A stretch of 64,000 nt of DNA. It comes from Salticus scenicus. Its lineage: Eukaryota; Arthropoda; Arachnida; Araneae; Salticidae. Both the position numbers and the translations under genes were made by a program. Each line of letters begins with the position of its first letter. Position 1 is the first letter of the stretch. The notes below the pieces were generated by a model. It was not told the DNA's origin. It did no database searches and saw nothing but the letters and a program-made list of their open reading frames with translations. Of the stretch, positions 23,905 through 35,479 are shown piece by piece. The DNA is taken from the NCBI GenBank assembly GCA_963930645.1, contig OZ005648.1, positions 201,996,480 to 202,060,479 on the forward strand, written 5' to 3'.

Positions 23905-24276
23905 ACTTACAAGGAAATATTCGAAAGGTGTCGTCTTAAATATTTAAAAATATATATGCGATTCTACTCCTCAACACCAGAACGTGAAAAAAAATTATCG
24001 GCTGAAATGAATTACAGTGACCACAAAAAATTATAAAAATTAAACATATTTGGCGATATCACACGGTTCTGTTCGTACACGGCAATCTCGGTGCTAGCGA
24101 ACTTATCGCCTAACAGCGCTAAATCGCTAAAATTGCTTAATTTTGATAATTTTTTGTGGTCGCTGTAATTTATTTCAGCCGATAATTTTTTCACTTTCTG
24201 GTAAAACACCAGAAAGTGACATGTATTTTTCTCAATATTTTTTGAAGACGACACCTTTCGAATGTTTCCTTGTTAG
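23905..24276. mobile_element. Long-inverted-repeat MITE
   Basis: The outer arms ACAAGGAAATATTCGAAAGG and their reverse complement at 24242-24273 are nearly perfect. A second inner pair of about 58 bp (ATTATCGGCTGAAAT-AATTACAG / CTGTAATTTATTTCAGCCGATAAT) brackets a CpG-richer unique centre at 24045-24125. The two ORFs across it are mirror images created by the palindrome. Confidence 0.8.
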
Positions 24277-24399
24277 AAACAAATCAGACGTTAGCATATC
24301 TTATAGGCAATTTTTCTCAAATTTTAAAATCTACAGTGGAATAAAGGTGGTGTTGGTGTTAGGAGCCAATTGACAGGGTACTAGGACTGGGCTGAGTGA

Positions 24400-24470
24400 G
24401 TGCTCTCCATGGGGGAGGGGGAATTGGGGGGGGGGTCTTTAGAATAAATAAAAGACTTCATTATATTAAA
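24400..24470. repeat. G-rich tract then A run
   Basis: GGGGGAGGGGGAATTGGGGGGG-like tract, then AT-rich DNA ending in an A run. No gene. Confidence 0.6.
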
Positions 24471-24799
24471 AAAAAAAAAGATAAGTAGGCTTAAATTATT
24501 GTACTCTGTGCTTACGTAAGAAAAAAAATTAAACAACAAATCTTAAACTGAAATTGTTTTAATCTTTAGTGATTTAGATTAATACATTGTTTTATTTTAT
24601 AAGTGCACAAAATGAGGAACATTGTTAAATGTTCCTAAAATAATTATTTCTCTAATGAAGTAAAATAAATATAAAACCCTAAGCATATAATTCGCTTGTT
24701 GCATACAGAAACATTGCTATTTAATAAGTAGATTAAACATACATTATTTACATACCGAAAAATGTATGATTTAAAAAAAAAGAAAAGAAAAGAAAACTT

Positions 24800-25066
24800 G
24801 ACACCGGTTTTTTAAGATTCTGAAATACAAAGGAAATAAGAATTTTTTAAAAATCTAATTTTTTAATAATTATACAATCACTAAACTGAGACTAAAATAC
24901 GAACACTGGCGCAAAAAAATAAATAAATAAATAAATAAAAGGGTTCTGAAACACAAAGGAAATAAAGATTTTTTTTAACATCTAATTTTTTGATAATTTT
25001 ATAATCACTAAACAGATACTAAAATATGAATACTGGCGCAAAAAAAAAAAAAAATAAATAAATAAA
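24800..25066 (+). repeat. Two tandem units of about 130 bp
   Basis: Both units read TTCTGAAA-ACAAAGGAAATAA, then ATCTAATTTTTT-ATAATT-ATAATCACTAAAC, then ACTGGCGCAAAAAAATAAATAAAT. They are about 85-90% alike by eye. Confidence 0.8.
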
Positions 25067-25194
25067 TCCTCATAGCGTATTTTTAATGAAAGGTTTTTTA
25101 AACGCCAGATAATGAAATCGCTTTCACCTTTCCAAAAATCAACCAAAATCTAACTTCAACGGGAAATAATGAGATAAATCTACAGAAGGACATT

Positions 25195-25345
25195 GGAGAA
25201 AACTTCCATTCATAGGTATCAACAGAGTAGCACGCTCCACTTCCGGTTGTTGCTCTACTTCCGCTGAATTTTACACTACAGCCTATCCATTCATTCATAA
25301 TCCCGCCTACACCGGGTCACGTGGCGACACTCATTCATGAACAAA
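25195..25345. promoter_or_regulatory. Candidate promoter-like island with ETS and E-box motifs
   Basis: Two ETS-type sites (CACTTCCGG and CTACTTCCG, about 17 bp apart) and a GGTCACGTGGC E-box about 60 bp further sit in a locally CpG-rich patch. GGCGGG lies between them on the minus strand. This combination is common in animal housekeeping promoters. No first exon or donor is obvious on either strand. Similar CCGGAAGT words occur in the hairpin-ended repeats, so part of this may be chance or repeat-derived. Confidence 0.3.
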
Positions 25346-25715
25346 AGGAAAACTACTGCATCGATGTCACCTATATGCTTGCTAATATTAGATCACTGTG
25401 GGAAAATCTTTAGAGAATTCGGTGATGTCTACAAATGTTTAAGCAGAGATAAAAGAGCAAAAAATAACTCAAAACAATACAACAATTCCATTTTACGACT
25501 CCAACATTTTCTTTATCACAGCGACATTTAATTCGTAATGAACCATATGCTAACCCAATGAACCATAAGCTTTGAATAAACCAAGTGTCAGTACCTATTA
25601 TTTATTACTTTATATTTTCACATTAAAAAAAAAAAAAGTTTGTGATATTAATGGTAATGAAATTTTCATTTTCATTCCTTTTTACTTTTTTTTAGTAACT
25701 GAAGTTCTTAAATAT

Positions 25716-25753
<38 letters not shown>

Positions 25754-25987
25754 ATGCGGAAAAGAAAAATGTTTAATCTCATAAGTTCCAATTTGCCATT
25801 TACCGGGGGAGAAAAAAAGAATCAGTGTAAATTACTTTCTCTGTCTGCAGTAGTAGCTCGACTCAGATAAATAAATACATAACTGCCAACATATTAATTC
25901 ATTCCGGGGTATTTTTACCCCCGCCTTTATTTCACACTATTTTATTTGCAGAAAAGTTTTCTCCAATATATAACTTCGATAAAATTA

Positions 25988-26027
<40 letters not shown>

Positions 26028-26390
26028 AAATAAAGGCGGAGCTAAAATAATGTTGGCAGCTATGATAAAGATAGTATACTTTCCATCCAAGATGAATTGT
26101 TAATTAATCCAGTTCTCTATGAAACATTTTCTCATACTTCGAAACGTTTTCCTTTGCCCTTCTCTCTCTCTTTCTTTCTCCTATTTTATTTTTTTTAAAT
26201 AAAATACATGGGTCACACTATGTGGAAAGTATCAGATTCCCTTCACTTGGGCCGATGTTGACCCTACCTACTAGAAGGTCAATACTTTCGGCAATGATGA
26301 AAATATCGATAATCTTCTATATTTCTCCTCTCTTTTCTTTTTTATGATTGGATAAGGCAACATAAATCAGGTAATATTTTTATCTACACA
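25346..26390. other. AT-rich non-coding stretch
   Basis: No supportable gene; the 64-codon frame at 25337-25531 lacks splice context and has AT-driven composition. A long T run is at about 25717-25746. A (TA)n at 25988-26027 is bracketed by an inverted pair (GCTGCCAACAT-like / ATGTTGGCAGCTA-like, with CCGCCTTTATTTC / GAAATAAAGGCGG), so 25880-26065 is a palindromic MITE. Confidence 0.5.
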
Positions 26391-26399
26391 CCTACGAGT

Positions 26400-26670
26400 C
26401 AGGGTTGGCTTGCTTTTGCCCGATCCGAAAAAAAAAAAAACAGGGCGGGTTTTTTTCAAAATCCTTATTTAAAATTACACTCTTATTTAACTTACAATAA
26501 CTGTTTTTGAAATATTGGAAATGCTCAAACTGCTTTATTATGTATTTAAAAAAAAAAAAAAAAAAATTATATATAAAAAAATATAAAAGCAAGTAAAAAA
26601 GAGTTGCTTATCAATATAAAGACAATTATAGGACTTAAAGAAGGCTAAATATAAATACTAAATAAAAATC

Positions 26671-26701
<31 letters not shown>

Positions 26702-27212
26702 TCTAAAATCTTTAACAGTGCAACACTGCTAAGTAATGCAGAAGGAACAATAATTAAGACTATTTTATAGAAACCTATTCAGTGAAAAAAAAAAAAAAAT
26801 TAATAAAGCAACACTAAATAATTATTAAAACCCAGTTTTTGTTGTAAAGGGCAGATAAACAGAATTTTAAAATAATTAAAGCACAATTATTTAATTTTAA
26901 AAAATTCTTTATAACTTAATCATAAAAAGATTATAAATTTTTAAATTAAATTTTTTAAATTTTGATTTTAATGAATAATTAAAATTAAATTTTTTTAATT
27001 GTTCTATTATGTTTAAAATTAATATTAATGCTTAAAAACGGCAAGAAAGAAAATATTCTTGAAAACTCTGATAAAACCCGAAAATACTCTGAAAAAACCC
27101 TGAAAAAACCCAATAAAAAAAAAACCTGATAAAACCCGAAAAAAAAAAAAACCCACTAGGCTGGGTTTTTTCTGAAAAAAAGAAAAAAAAAAACTGGTTT
27201 TTTCCAACCCTG
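26400..27212. mobile_element. hAT-like element, CAGGGTT...AACCCTG family
   Basis: The termini CAGGGTTGG and CCAACCCTG are inverted. The flanks CTACGAGT (26392-26399) and TTATGAGT (27213-27220) match at 6 of 8, with both mismatches being C-T transitions, as expected of an aged 8-bp duplication. The right part repeats TGATAAAACCCGAAAA-type units. A worn copy is at 8.06-8.48 kb, and an element with related termini is at 57453-58887. No ORF survives. Confidence 0.7.
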
Positions 27213-27220
27213 TTATGAGT

Positions 27221-29090
27221 ACTTTAAAATCACACTGGTTTTATACATAATTAACAGATAATAAAAATTACAGAGTAGTGGAATTTATATATCTATATAT
27301 TTATTTAACATTTTTGTCAATAAGTTTGTAATGTATCTATTGGAAAACAGGGCAGTTTCTCTGATCCTCAGAACCGGAAAAGTTAAAATTGAAAATATCA
27401 TTAATACAATCTATTTGATGAGTGCTTGCGTGTGTGTATATATATAATTTTATCTAATTACTAGGGTACAAAAATTAACAGAGCTGCATGCAGCAAATCA
27501 TCCTGATTAATTCCTACCACTACATTAGGTAAGATTCTCTCTCTCTCTCCCTCCCCCATCTTTATTCAAAGCAGCCCACTTTTCTAATTTATTCCAGAGT
27601 ATTATTAGTAACCGCTATTACTATTATTAATTCACGCCACTTTTCCGAAAGAGAAATTGTCTTTTTATTTTTAATTGTAGAAAATTTATCTTCAAAAAAG
27701 AAAGAAAAAAAAAAAAAAACGAATGAATGAAAAAAAGGTGGGTACTAATAAATTAGAAATATAGAATAAATAAAAAATACTGGCAGCTCTGTTTATATAT
27801 TATCAAAATTTCTGTGATTTAATATATAGAAAAAAAAAAAAAAAACTTTCCTGAAATAGTAGTATGAAAAAATCCGAAAGAAAATGAAGTTTCACATAAT
27901 AAATATTATACGTGGGGGAGAGGGTTCACACTCTTGTTCAGCTTTGGTGCCACAATTTGCTAAGAATAGTTTTTCGTTTATTTATTTGCAGATAATTATT
28001 ATAAATGATTACAGAATAAAAATAGAGGTAATCAGAGTGCGACTCTTGATTAGTATATCTTCTAAACTTCTAAAATAATATATATGCACTGGTAAGATAA
28101 AAAAGAAATTATTAGTAACCTCAATGCATAATAAATTTAATAATATAACTGGAGAAAAAAATATATGTGCCTCAACATAATTTAAATGTTTTAAAACACG
28201 AATTAAGAATTTGATAACACGCGCTAGCTGAGAAACTTGCAAGCGTAATGGACCACCTCTCTTCTTTCTCTCGTAGACATGACTTATAACCTGCCTTTGA
28301 ATTCGAAGACTTTCAACAATTTGTTTTTATTACTGTAATTTTTTTTTTTTTTCATTTTAATCACGGTCTTTATAATGCAAGTTATATCACGAGCCAGACT
28401 TGCACGTAATGATTTAGTTTTTTAGCTAGGAGGAAGAAAAATGATGGTAAGTAATATTTACGTGTGTTGAAAATTGCAATTCACACAAAATAAACTGTCT
28501 AAAGGCATACAACAATGCATTATACTCTTTTTGCTTTTTCTTTTCTAAAGCTTAATTTCTATAGCATTTTAAAAATGAATAATGTACTTAAAATGTAGTA
28601 ATGGATTCATTTGCTATGTAAAAATGCAACTGATGGAAGTCATCTCAATTCAATCTAAATAAATGATAAACAATACAAAAATATATGTGTGCAACATTAT
28701 ATACATTTAAGAGGACAAACTAAATTAAATACATAAAAGCAAAAATAACTAGAATGCTGCATCAGTCATGATAAAGCTTCTCTTTTAGTTAAAAAAACAA
28801 AAACAAAAAAACAAAAAAAAACAAAAAAAAAAAAAACTGTTTGGGTATGGTGAGGTGAACAATCGAAAAACAATATATATATATATATCAGGAGTCGCTG
28901 CATTCTTTATTTTGAGCACTACTATATTTCAATAATAATAATAATAATAAAAATAATAATAGTTCCATTAATTATCAAATATTTGCGTTTATATATATAA
29001 ATGATAGATATCGTAATAAAAGTTAATCTTAAAATTTAGCAATTAATAGATACAAAACAATACCAACACACATATATATATTTAATAGCA
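27221..29090. other. AT-rich non-coding stretch
   Basis: No supportable gene. A 21-bp exon-like segment ending ATGATG|GTAAGT near 28444 is too short to judge. There are A-rich and (CAAAA)n tracts near 28790-28840 and (TA)n near 28870. Confidence 0.5.
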
Positions 29091-29094
29091 CGAT

Positions 29095-29692
29095 CTATGT
29101 AATTTAAATTTTTTGTGCCCATTTTGGTGAAAAATATAAATACGTTTGTGAAATTTTATTTATTTATTTATTTATTTTTTTTTTTTTTTTTTTTTTGTAA
29201 AACATTCTATTTAATGTTTTATATCAAGTTAATAGTGTTTCATTGAACCAAGTATAGGCAATCATTTAAAATAATGTGAAAGTACGAAAATTTTTTATAA
29301 AACGATCATTTCTTATAAAACAGTATTTGTCAAAGAGCTGTTTTTATAAATTTGACTTTTGTGAAGGGCCCAATTTATGGATTTGAATTTTGTGAAGGAG
29401 AAGGCGACTAAATTTTTGAAACCCAATTTGAGGACAAATCATTGCAGCGTCCTCAAATTGAAGGGTCATTCGAGGACGGAGCTAAATTATGCTTTAATTT
29501 GAGAACAAATTTGTAAATTCGAGGACATTTATCCTCAAATGATTTTCAAATTGCTGAGGACATAGGTCGAAATTCAAAGACTGTCCTCATGATTCAAGGA
29601 CATTTGGTCACCTTAGTGAAGGAGTTCTTTTTATGAAATGCAATTTTGTGAAGGGAAGCTAAAGGACTCTTTGCCTGGATCGAGCCTTGAGT
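29095..29692. mobile_element. CAGG-family element carrying a nested MITE
   Basis: The left part (GTGCCCATTTTGGTGAAAAAT) and right part (TTTTGTGAAGGGAAGCTAAAGGA, then CTGGATCGAGCCTTGA) belong to the same family as 20794-21106. At about 29418-29625 it is interrupted by a separate segment rich in GAGGACA/TGTCCTC words. Confidence 0.55.
29418..29625. mobile_element. GAGGACA-rich MITE-like insert
   Basis: AATTTGAGGACAAAT near the left end and CCTCATGATTCAAGGACATTTGG near the right end frame four or more copies of (T)GAGGACA or TCCTCAAAT in both orientations. It interrupts an older repeat. No target duplication was read. Confidence 0.4.
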
Positions 29693-29887
29693 ACTCTTCA
29701 AAGGATGCTGCGACGCTCATACATGCACATATAAATAACTGTTAACATTTAAAAAATTTTAGTGCCTCTATTTTAATGTTGTTTTCTTTGTCTAATTAAA
29801 TTGAACAAGTTTAAACTTTAAATAAAGAAAAATTCTACAAAAATAGTGGTATTCAATATACATACATACATATATAATATAAGGTAA

Positions 29888-30138
29888 AGGCACCAGCATT
29901 CGTCACCCCTAACCCTAAGATTTGTACCAGTGTTCGTCACCCACAAAAATGGCATGTTAAAATAACCATTAATTAACATCTATGGATTTGAATCCGCTCG
30001 ATCTAGATTCTCCGGTTCTAAGGAATCTAACGCAGGTTGATTCAGATTCCTAAATGTTATTAAATACTTATTTTAACATGTCTTTTGTGGGGGTGATGAA
30101 CACTGGTGCAAATCTTAGGGGTGACTAATACTGGTGTT
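29888..30138. mobile_element. Palindromic MITE, about 250 bp
   Basis: The left arm (AAGGCACCAGCATTCGTCAC, CCTAAGATTTGTACCAGTGTTC, then CACCCACAAAA, CATGTTAAAATAA) is mirrored by the right arm almost base for base, ending GTGACTAATACTGGTGTTTT. Each arm itself holds two diverged CACCAG-x-TTCGTCACCC units. Confidence 0.8.
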
Positions 30139-30497
30139 TTATATATACATATACATAATAATAATAATAATTATTATTAGAAAATAATTGTATCGGTCAT
30201 CACTGATGGTAAAACGACAAATATGGAAAAAAGAGCATGGAAAAGGGCGATTTAAAATTAAATGTTAATAACCTTAACTGACACCAGACCCACCCTGTTC
30301 ATGTAACTGGGGATATTAAAATGTGCGATTAATAAGTAAAATTATCTGGTAGATATAAATTTTGCCTCGGCAAAATCGCTAAGCAGTTTCTATTAGGATT
30401 TAATGGCATATTAGGAATATTACATTCTCATAAGCACATATATTTATTCAGATTATTCTATTCAATATTAATAATGTGATTAGAAATTTTTAAATAC

Positions 30498-30800
30498 AGG
30501 GTTCCATCGAGGCAAAAACTGGGTCCCTGTTGCTGCCCTTTCACAAAATCCCACATCATAATAACAGACCTTTCACAAAATTCAAATTTATAAGATAAGC
30601 CTTCACAAGCCCGTATTGCGTATTCACAAGATTTTGTTTTATAAAAATGATCTTTTTATAAATTTTTTCAGTGTCTTACTATTATTTTTTAATTAATTGG
30701 TTCAACGAAATTCTATTAACTTAATGCTAAATAATTTTTCTTTCAAATTGAAAATGAATTTATTAAAATAAAAATTAAATAAACGAAAATATTTATATAA
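30498..30800. mobile_element. CAGG-family element, truncated copy
   Basis: It starts CAGGGTTCCATCGAGGC, then AAAACTGGGTCCC and repeated TTTCACAAAATTC blocks, and GGTTCAACGAAATTCTATTAA as in the other copies. The right terminus is not recognisable. Confidence 0.5.
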
Positions 30801-31214
30801 AATTAACACACAAAGTCAACAACTATTACTTTGAAAATTGATTTAAATTTTAGTTATAAAACGAATATAATCCACTATTATTATTATTATTTTCTTTCAC
30901 TCAAACATATGAATTAAATAGTAATACTGAGAATTTATTTTTTAGAATAAAAAGTAAAAATGAATGCAAGATGAATATATGTTATTTCTCATCTGTACTC
31001 TCGAATAAAAATTTTATTTGGAAATATATTAGGAATGTGTTTTTTCATTATTTATTTGCATGTTTATTATTATTATTATTTATTGTTTAAGGAAAAACCT
31101 ATATTGGCATCTATATCATTTTTATGGTTTGTTGTGTACTATCTGGAGGGGAAAAAAACACAAAGGATAATTTTATCCATCATTTAAAGAGAATATAAAT
31201 CATATAAAGAAAAA

Positions 31215-31309
31215 TGAAAATCGATTAAAAATTCGATTGATCGGCCGATGAATCGATTAATGAATTACGATTAACCCAGTTGAAAATGTTAATCGATTCC
31301 CACCCCTAC
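31215..31309 (-). mobile_element. hAT-like terminus with ATCGATT motifs
   Basis: Read on the minus strand it begins AGTAGGGGTGGGAATCGATT, followed by several AATCGATT/ATCGGCCGAT words. This is the look of a hAT left end with subterminal repeats. No partner end was found. Confidence 0.35.
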
Positions 31310-32205
31310 TATTTATATATATATATATATATATATTATATAATGTATTGGTTAATTTTAAATTATATATATATATATATATATATAAAGAAAGAAAGAA
31401 AGAGTCTCAAAACGAATAAAACAGGTTGTTTACAATTTGCCAAAAAAAAAAAAAAAAAAAAAAGTTATCAAATTAATTATCGCTCACATTAAAATGCATA
31501 AAAAGAACATCTTGGTAGAACATCCTGGTATAAAATGATATCGCAGAATCATCTTAAAAACTTCCCTAAAGCTACATAGGGGTAGGGCTGACCCTTCTAC
31601 TGAATTAGAATTCTGGTCCGGTTCTGGGAGTCCTTGATGCAGCAGCGTATTCTAAAAACACCCACCTTCTTTTTCCTAGCTTAGCCTCACCTATTTATCA
31701 AGCTACTCAATAAAAAAAGAACTGAAATCATAGGGTGGCATAGTGCTCTGATTCATCACAGGGATGAAGTAAGTCCATTCGCTCAAATAATAAATACGTA
31801 GAAAAAGAGGTTGGAAATAGAAATAAATTATTTCAAACACACTCTTACGAGTAAAACTGTCGCATAGAGAAAATTAAAGAATACAGACGACTGCTATTCC
31901 CAGAAAGTTTACTCATTACATGGTTTAAAACCAAAATGTTTTCTCTGTGTGTGTACGTGTGTTTCACTTATATATTTATATTACTCCCTCTCTGTTGTAT
32001 GTATGTGTTTTTATGTGTTTCATTTATTACTTTACATTACTCTCTCTGTATGTGTGTGTGTGTGTTGTTTCATTTATTACTTTATATTACATACTCTCAA
32101 TATATGTATGATTATTTCACTTATTAGATCCCATCTCTTTCTGCATTTAACTATTTCCCTAAATTCTCTTCATGGTGTGCGCGCGTTTCACTATAAGGTT
32201 TTACT

Positions 32206-32279
<74 letters not shown>

Positions 32280-32344
32280 TTTCACTTATAACATTATATT
32301 ATTAGACAAAGCATTAATGGATGCAGGAAATCACTAAATCACGA
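31310..32344. other. Simple-sequence-rich stretch
   Basis: Contains (TA)n at about 31316-31336 and 31365-31386, (GAAA)n, an A run, and degenerate TCACTTATTA/TGTGTGTG units at 31935-32110. A T run, (TG)n and (AG)n compound tract lies at about 32208-32277. The ORFs here are products of these tracts. No gene. Confidence 0.6.
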
Positions 32345-32793
32345 TAGGGTAAGTGCACCAATGATTGACACTTTTAGAGCAATCTCTGATGTTTTTAATG
32401 TTCTAGTCACCAGAAAATAGTTTTAGAAATCTTAAATTAGTACATATGGCATGAAAGACATTCAGAACCACATATGTTTTAAAATATATACATTTGATAA
32501 CAATTATTATTATTATTAATTTTATGAATTTTTATTTGACACCCACTGAATGTTCCAGTAATTGACACTGCCAGCTTTTCATTTTATCAGTGATTGGCCC
32601 CCTATATTCCAGTGTTTGACACAGCTAGTTATTCATTTTACCAGTTATTAGCACCCTATGCTCCAGTGTTTGACATACAATGTTAAAATTCTTATATGTA
32701 AAATATATGATTTTATTATTTTTCTTATTTATTAATTATTTTGGGATAGATGCCAATTACTGGAGCATGCCAATCACTGTAGCCCCTACCCTA
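32345..32793. mobile_element. Tc1/mariner-like MITE with internal tandem units
   Basis: The ends TAGGGTAAGTGCACCAATG and the inverted right end CAATCACTGTAGCCCCTACC are related. Inside, CCAGTxxTTGACAC-like units recur about five times (near 32550, 32607, 32664 and, inverted, 32750), so the terminal motif has been amplified internally. Non-coding. Confidence 0.6.
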
Positions 32794-32799
32794 TATGCT

Positions 32800-32830
<31 letters not shown>

Positions 32831-33098
32831 CCATTTATTGTTTTTGTAAAAAATTAAAAGATTAAAAATTTATTTGTAATTTCAGAGTTTTGTACTTATT
32901 AACCTATTACCGTATTTGATGGATTTTTAGCTAGTAACGTATTTAAATTTTACTTTAATATAAATTTGTTGTTGGTTTGTTATGTGCTAATACTTAAAAC
33001 ATTTAAAAAGTAATATATATATATATATATGCTGTTATTATTAATTTTTAGTATTTATTATCATAGTTTTGCTTCTTAGTTTTTGAACATTATAATGA

Positions 33099-33142
<44 letters not shown>

Positions 33143-33145
<3 letters not shown>

Positions 33146-33270
33146 TAAAACCTCTATAAGTTGGACACCTACGGTTCCAAGAAAAAGTGTCCAACTTATA
33201 GGGGTTAGACATAATGTTAATGGATACATTTCGCTCCGAGAAAAAGCGTCCAACTTGAGAGGTTTCACTG
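33143..33270 (-). mobile_element. pogo/Tigger-type MITE, copy 2
   Basis: It is the near-exact reverse complement of copy 1 (4833-4977), slightly shorter. The ends are CAGTAAAACCTCTATAAGTTG and GAGAGGTTTCACTG. It sits inside a (TA)n tract that continues on both sides, so a TA duplication is implied but cannot be counted. The overlapping ORFs are the MITE read through. Confidence 0.88.
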
Positions 33271-33425
33271 TATATATATATATATATTATTGCAGTTAAA
33301 ATTTGCTTCCGCTTTATCACCTTTTTTTTTTTTTTTTTTTAAATATCAAAACAAATGTTGGTTTACTTGGAAATTACATTGAGATACCGACTCAAGTAAA
33401 AATTGAGTCACAAAATTCTGCTTAA

Positions 33426-33852
33426 GAGGGGACAATACCTAATGCCGCCGACAGCCAAGGCCCATGTTATTCTATGGAAAAATTTGTTTCTAGTATTACT
33501 TATTAACTTAATGTATTTTATAAAACTCCGTTTTCACATTAAGAAAATTCATAAACGTTAAATTAGTACTCGTTTTCGAAAAAAAATGATTTTTTGAAAT
33601 TTTTATATTTTGAATTCAAAAATATGAACTTTTACTAATGTATTTATAGCATTTTTTAGCCGCAAAATGAAACACTGAAAAAAAAAAAAAAAAAAAATCA
33701 TTTTTTGGAAAATGAGTACTAAATTAACAATTACGAATTTTTTGAATGTGAAAAGGAATTTAAAAAATGCATTAGGTAATGAATAATTATGTAAACAAAT
33801 TTTCCCATAGAATAACATGGGCCACGGCTGTCAGAGAGATTAGGTGTGTTCC
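33426..33852. mobile_element. Palindromic MITE, about 425 bp
   Basis: The left arm (GGACAATACCTAATG, GACAGCC-AGGCCCATG, TTATTCTATGGAAAAATTT, CATTAAGAAAATTCATAA, AGTACTCGTTTTCGAAAAAA) is mirrored by the right arm in reverse order (TTTTTTGGAAAATGAGTACT ... CCCATAGAATAACATGGGCC ... GATTAGGTGTGTTCC). Partial relics lie at 7078-7135 and 22930-23090. The ORF spanning the right side is not a gene. Confidence 0.8.
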
Positions 33853-34049
33853 ACGTGCCAATTATTTTTTTCTTTTTTTTTTTTTTTTTTTTTTTTTCCA
33901 TCTTTATTACTATTTATTTAGGATAATACATAACTTACAGAAAAAAGGATTCACGCGAGTAAATAAGTTAAGATTCTTGCTTCTAAATAGTGGTATGAAA
34001 ACGATTTTTTGCTCATGGTACCTTGATATCTTTATATATATATACACAC

Positions 34050-34265
34050 ACAAGCTGTTCTGTCCCTGCCTATTAGGCAGCCAAGAGGTTTTGTCCTCAA
34101 AACTGGTAGATGTGAGGTGCCGGTTTCGATCCACAGTCGCGCTAGCCGCCCTAGCCGTTCGGAGTTTACCGTATTTTTCTCGAAAACATGCGAAAATACG
34201 GGTCAGAACCCATTAGAAAGCTCTGGCCGAAGACTCTAATGTAGTCAATTGGCCTTAATTCTACC
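34050..34265 (+). mobile_element. tRNA-derived SINE, copy 2
   Basis: An A-box-like GGCAGCCAAGAGG (about 34075-34087), then CTGGTAGATG, then a B box GGTTTCGATCC at 34122-34132. After this comes a body with CAGAACCCATTAGAAAG, as in copy 1, and a (CCA)n 3-prime tail at 34262-34278. The boxes fit an RNA polymerase III promoter. The 145-aa frame across it is not a gene. Confidence 0.65.
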
Positions 34266-34279
34266 ACCACCACCACCAT

Positions 34280-34963
34280 GCCTATTAGAGATAACAGAAA
34301 AGAGAGTATTTTCTTTTTTCTTTCCAGTTGATGTATTTTTAAATTGAAATGCCTGCTAGCTAATAATTGCAAGTTTAAAGAGTGATTCGTAAAAACTGCT
34401 TTGATTTGATTAATTTTGTGCATTTTATGATACGAAATGTGCCCAATGCATCGTCCTTCTCAAAGAATGCATTGGACACACTTCTAACTATCAGGAATTT
34501 CTAAGTATTCGATTATTTCCAGTAAAATATTTCAATATCTATTTTCCTTTATTTAAAAAAAAATAATTTAGAAAATAAATAAATAAAACTTTAACTGTTT
34601 ATGATACTTTTATAAGAACTTTTGATTTTTTCTAGTCTCAGGAAAGGACAGACCATATGCTATATTAATGTACATACAAATAATTAACCATATTTTAAAT
34701 TCTAGTACAAAAAATCATTTTTAAAAAATATATTTTGATGGTGTAGGGGAAATTATTTAATTCCACTTAATAACAATACATTACTAAAAAAAAAAAAAAA
34801 AAAAAAAAAGGCAATTTATGTTTACTATTACTGCACATACCAAAAACTTATTTTGAAAATTTAAAATGCAAAATAAATTTCTATAGCAAATATGCTACTA
34901 CTAAAGAAAAAAAAAATGTCCTTTTGCTTTATTACATTTAAAATGGGGCAATTACGTGAAAGG

Positions 34964-34995
<32 letters not shown>

Positions 34996-35095
34996 GAAAT
35001 TGAAGTAACAATTTCGCGTAGCTTCAAAAAGTAAATTTAAATCGTTTCCAAGTGGACATTCCTGAAACTTAACCCCATGCTTTTATAAAATCAAA
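34280..35095. other. AT-rich non-coding stretch
   Basis: No gene. A runs at about 34788-34809 and 34964-34992. Confidence 0.55.
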
Positions 35096-35100
35096 TCAAT

Positions 35101-35440
35101 GTGCAATTCCATAAACCGAGTCACTCTCCGACAGTACACGCAACTTGCATGTCTCCATCCTCTCTCTCGCAAAAGAAGGTAGCCTTCTTATCTCATCACC
35201 CTTCCCCCCTTCCACTGCTTTCAAGCTCGCTCACACTACAGGCTGGGAGGGTGGCAATATCTGGAGGAGGCCAGATGGCAAGCGTTCTTTGTTCGTTTGC
35301 ATCGCGTTCCCACGGTGGTTTTCTTCTGATGCTGGGGCCTGGTTCCTTGCAAGCCAGTCACGCCACGGGCATCGCACACAGAACTGGCCGCCTTTTTTTC
35401 TCTGCCAAGACTCCAAGGAGGGAACGTTTCAATATTGAAG
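35101..35440. promoter_or_regulatory. GC-rich island with three open frames, nature unclear
   Basis: This 330-bp block is the most GC-rich unique sequence in the left half of the window. It is open in two plus frames (from ATG 35101 and ATG 35145) and one minus frame (35231-35416), as random GC-rich DNA often is. The first frame would then run through a T run and low-complexity residues, which argues against a protein. It could be a promoter or 5-prime UTR, or a diverged exon. No TATA box or clean splice pair is evident. Confidence 0.25.
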
Positions 35441-35443
35441 AAG

Positions 35444-35444
<1 letters not shown>

Positions 35445-35479
<35 letters not shown>

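Noticed and set aside
24012..24373. Two overlapping ORFs on opposite strands
   Set aside because: They mirror each other because they lie on the two arms of an inverted-repeat MITE.
28424..28452. Mini-exon ending ATGATG|GTAAGT
   Set aside because: Only about 21 bp, with nothing else to support it; such combinations are frequent in AT-rich DNA.
31936..32257. Overlapping ORFs of 63 and 102 codons resembling membrane peptides
   Set aside because: They are translations of TG/TC-rich simple sequence and a T run.
33779..34216. 145-codon plus-strand ORF
   Set aside because: It joins the right arm of a palindromic MITE, a T run and a SINE; all parts are explained as repeats.
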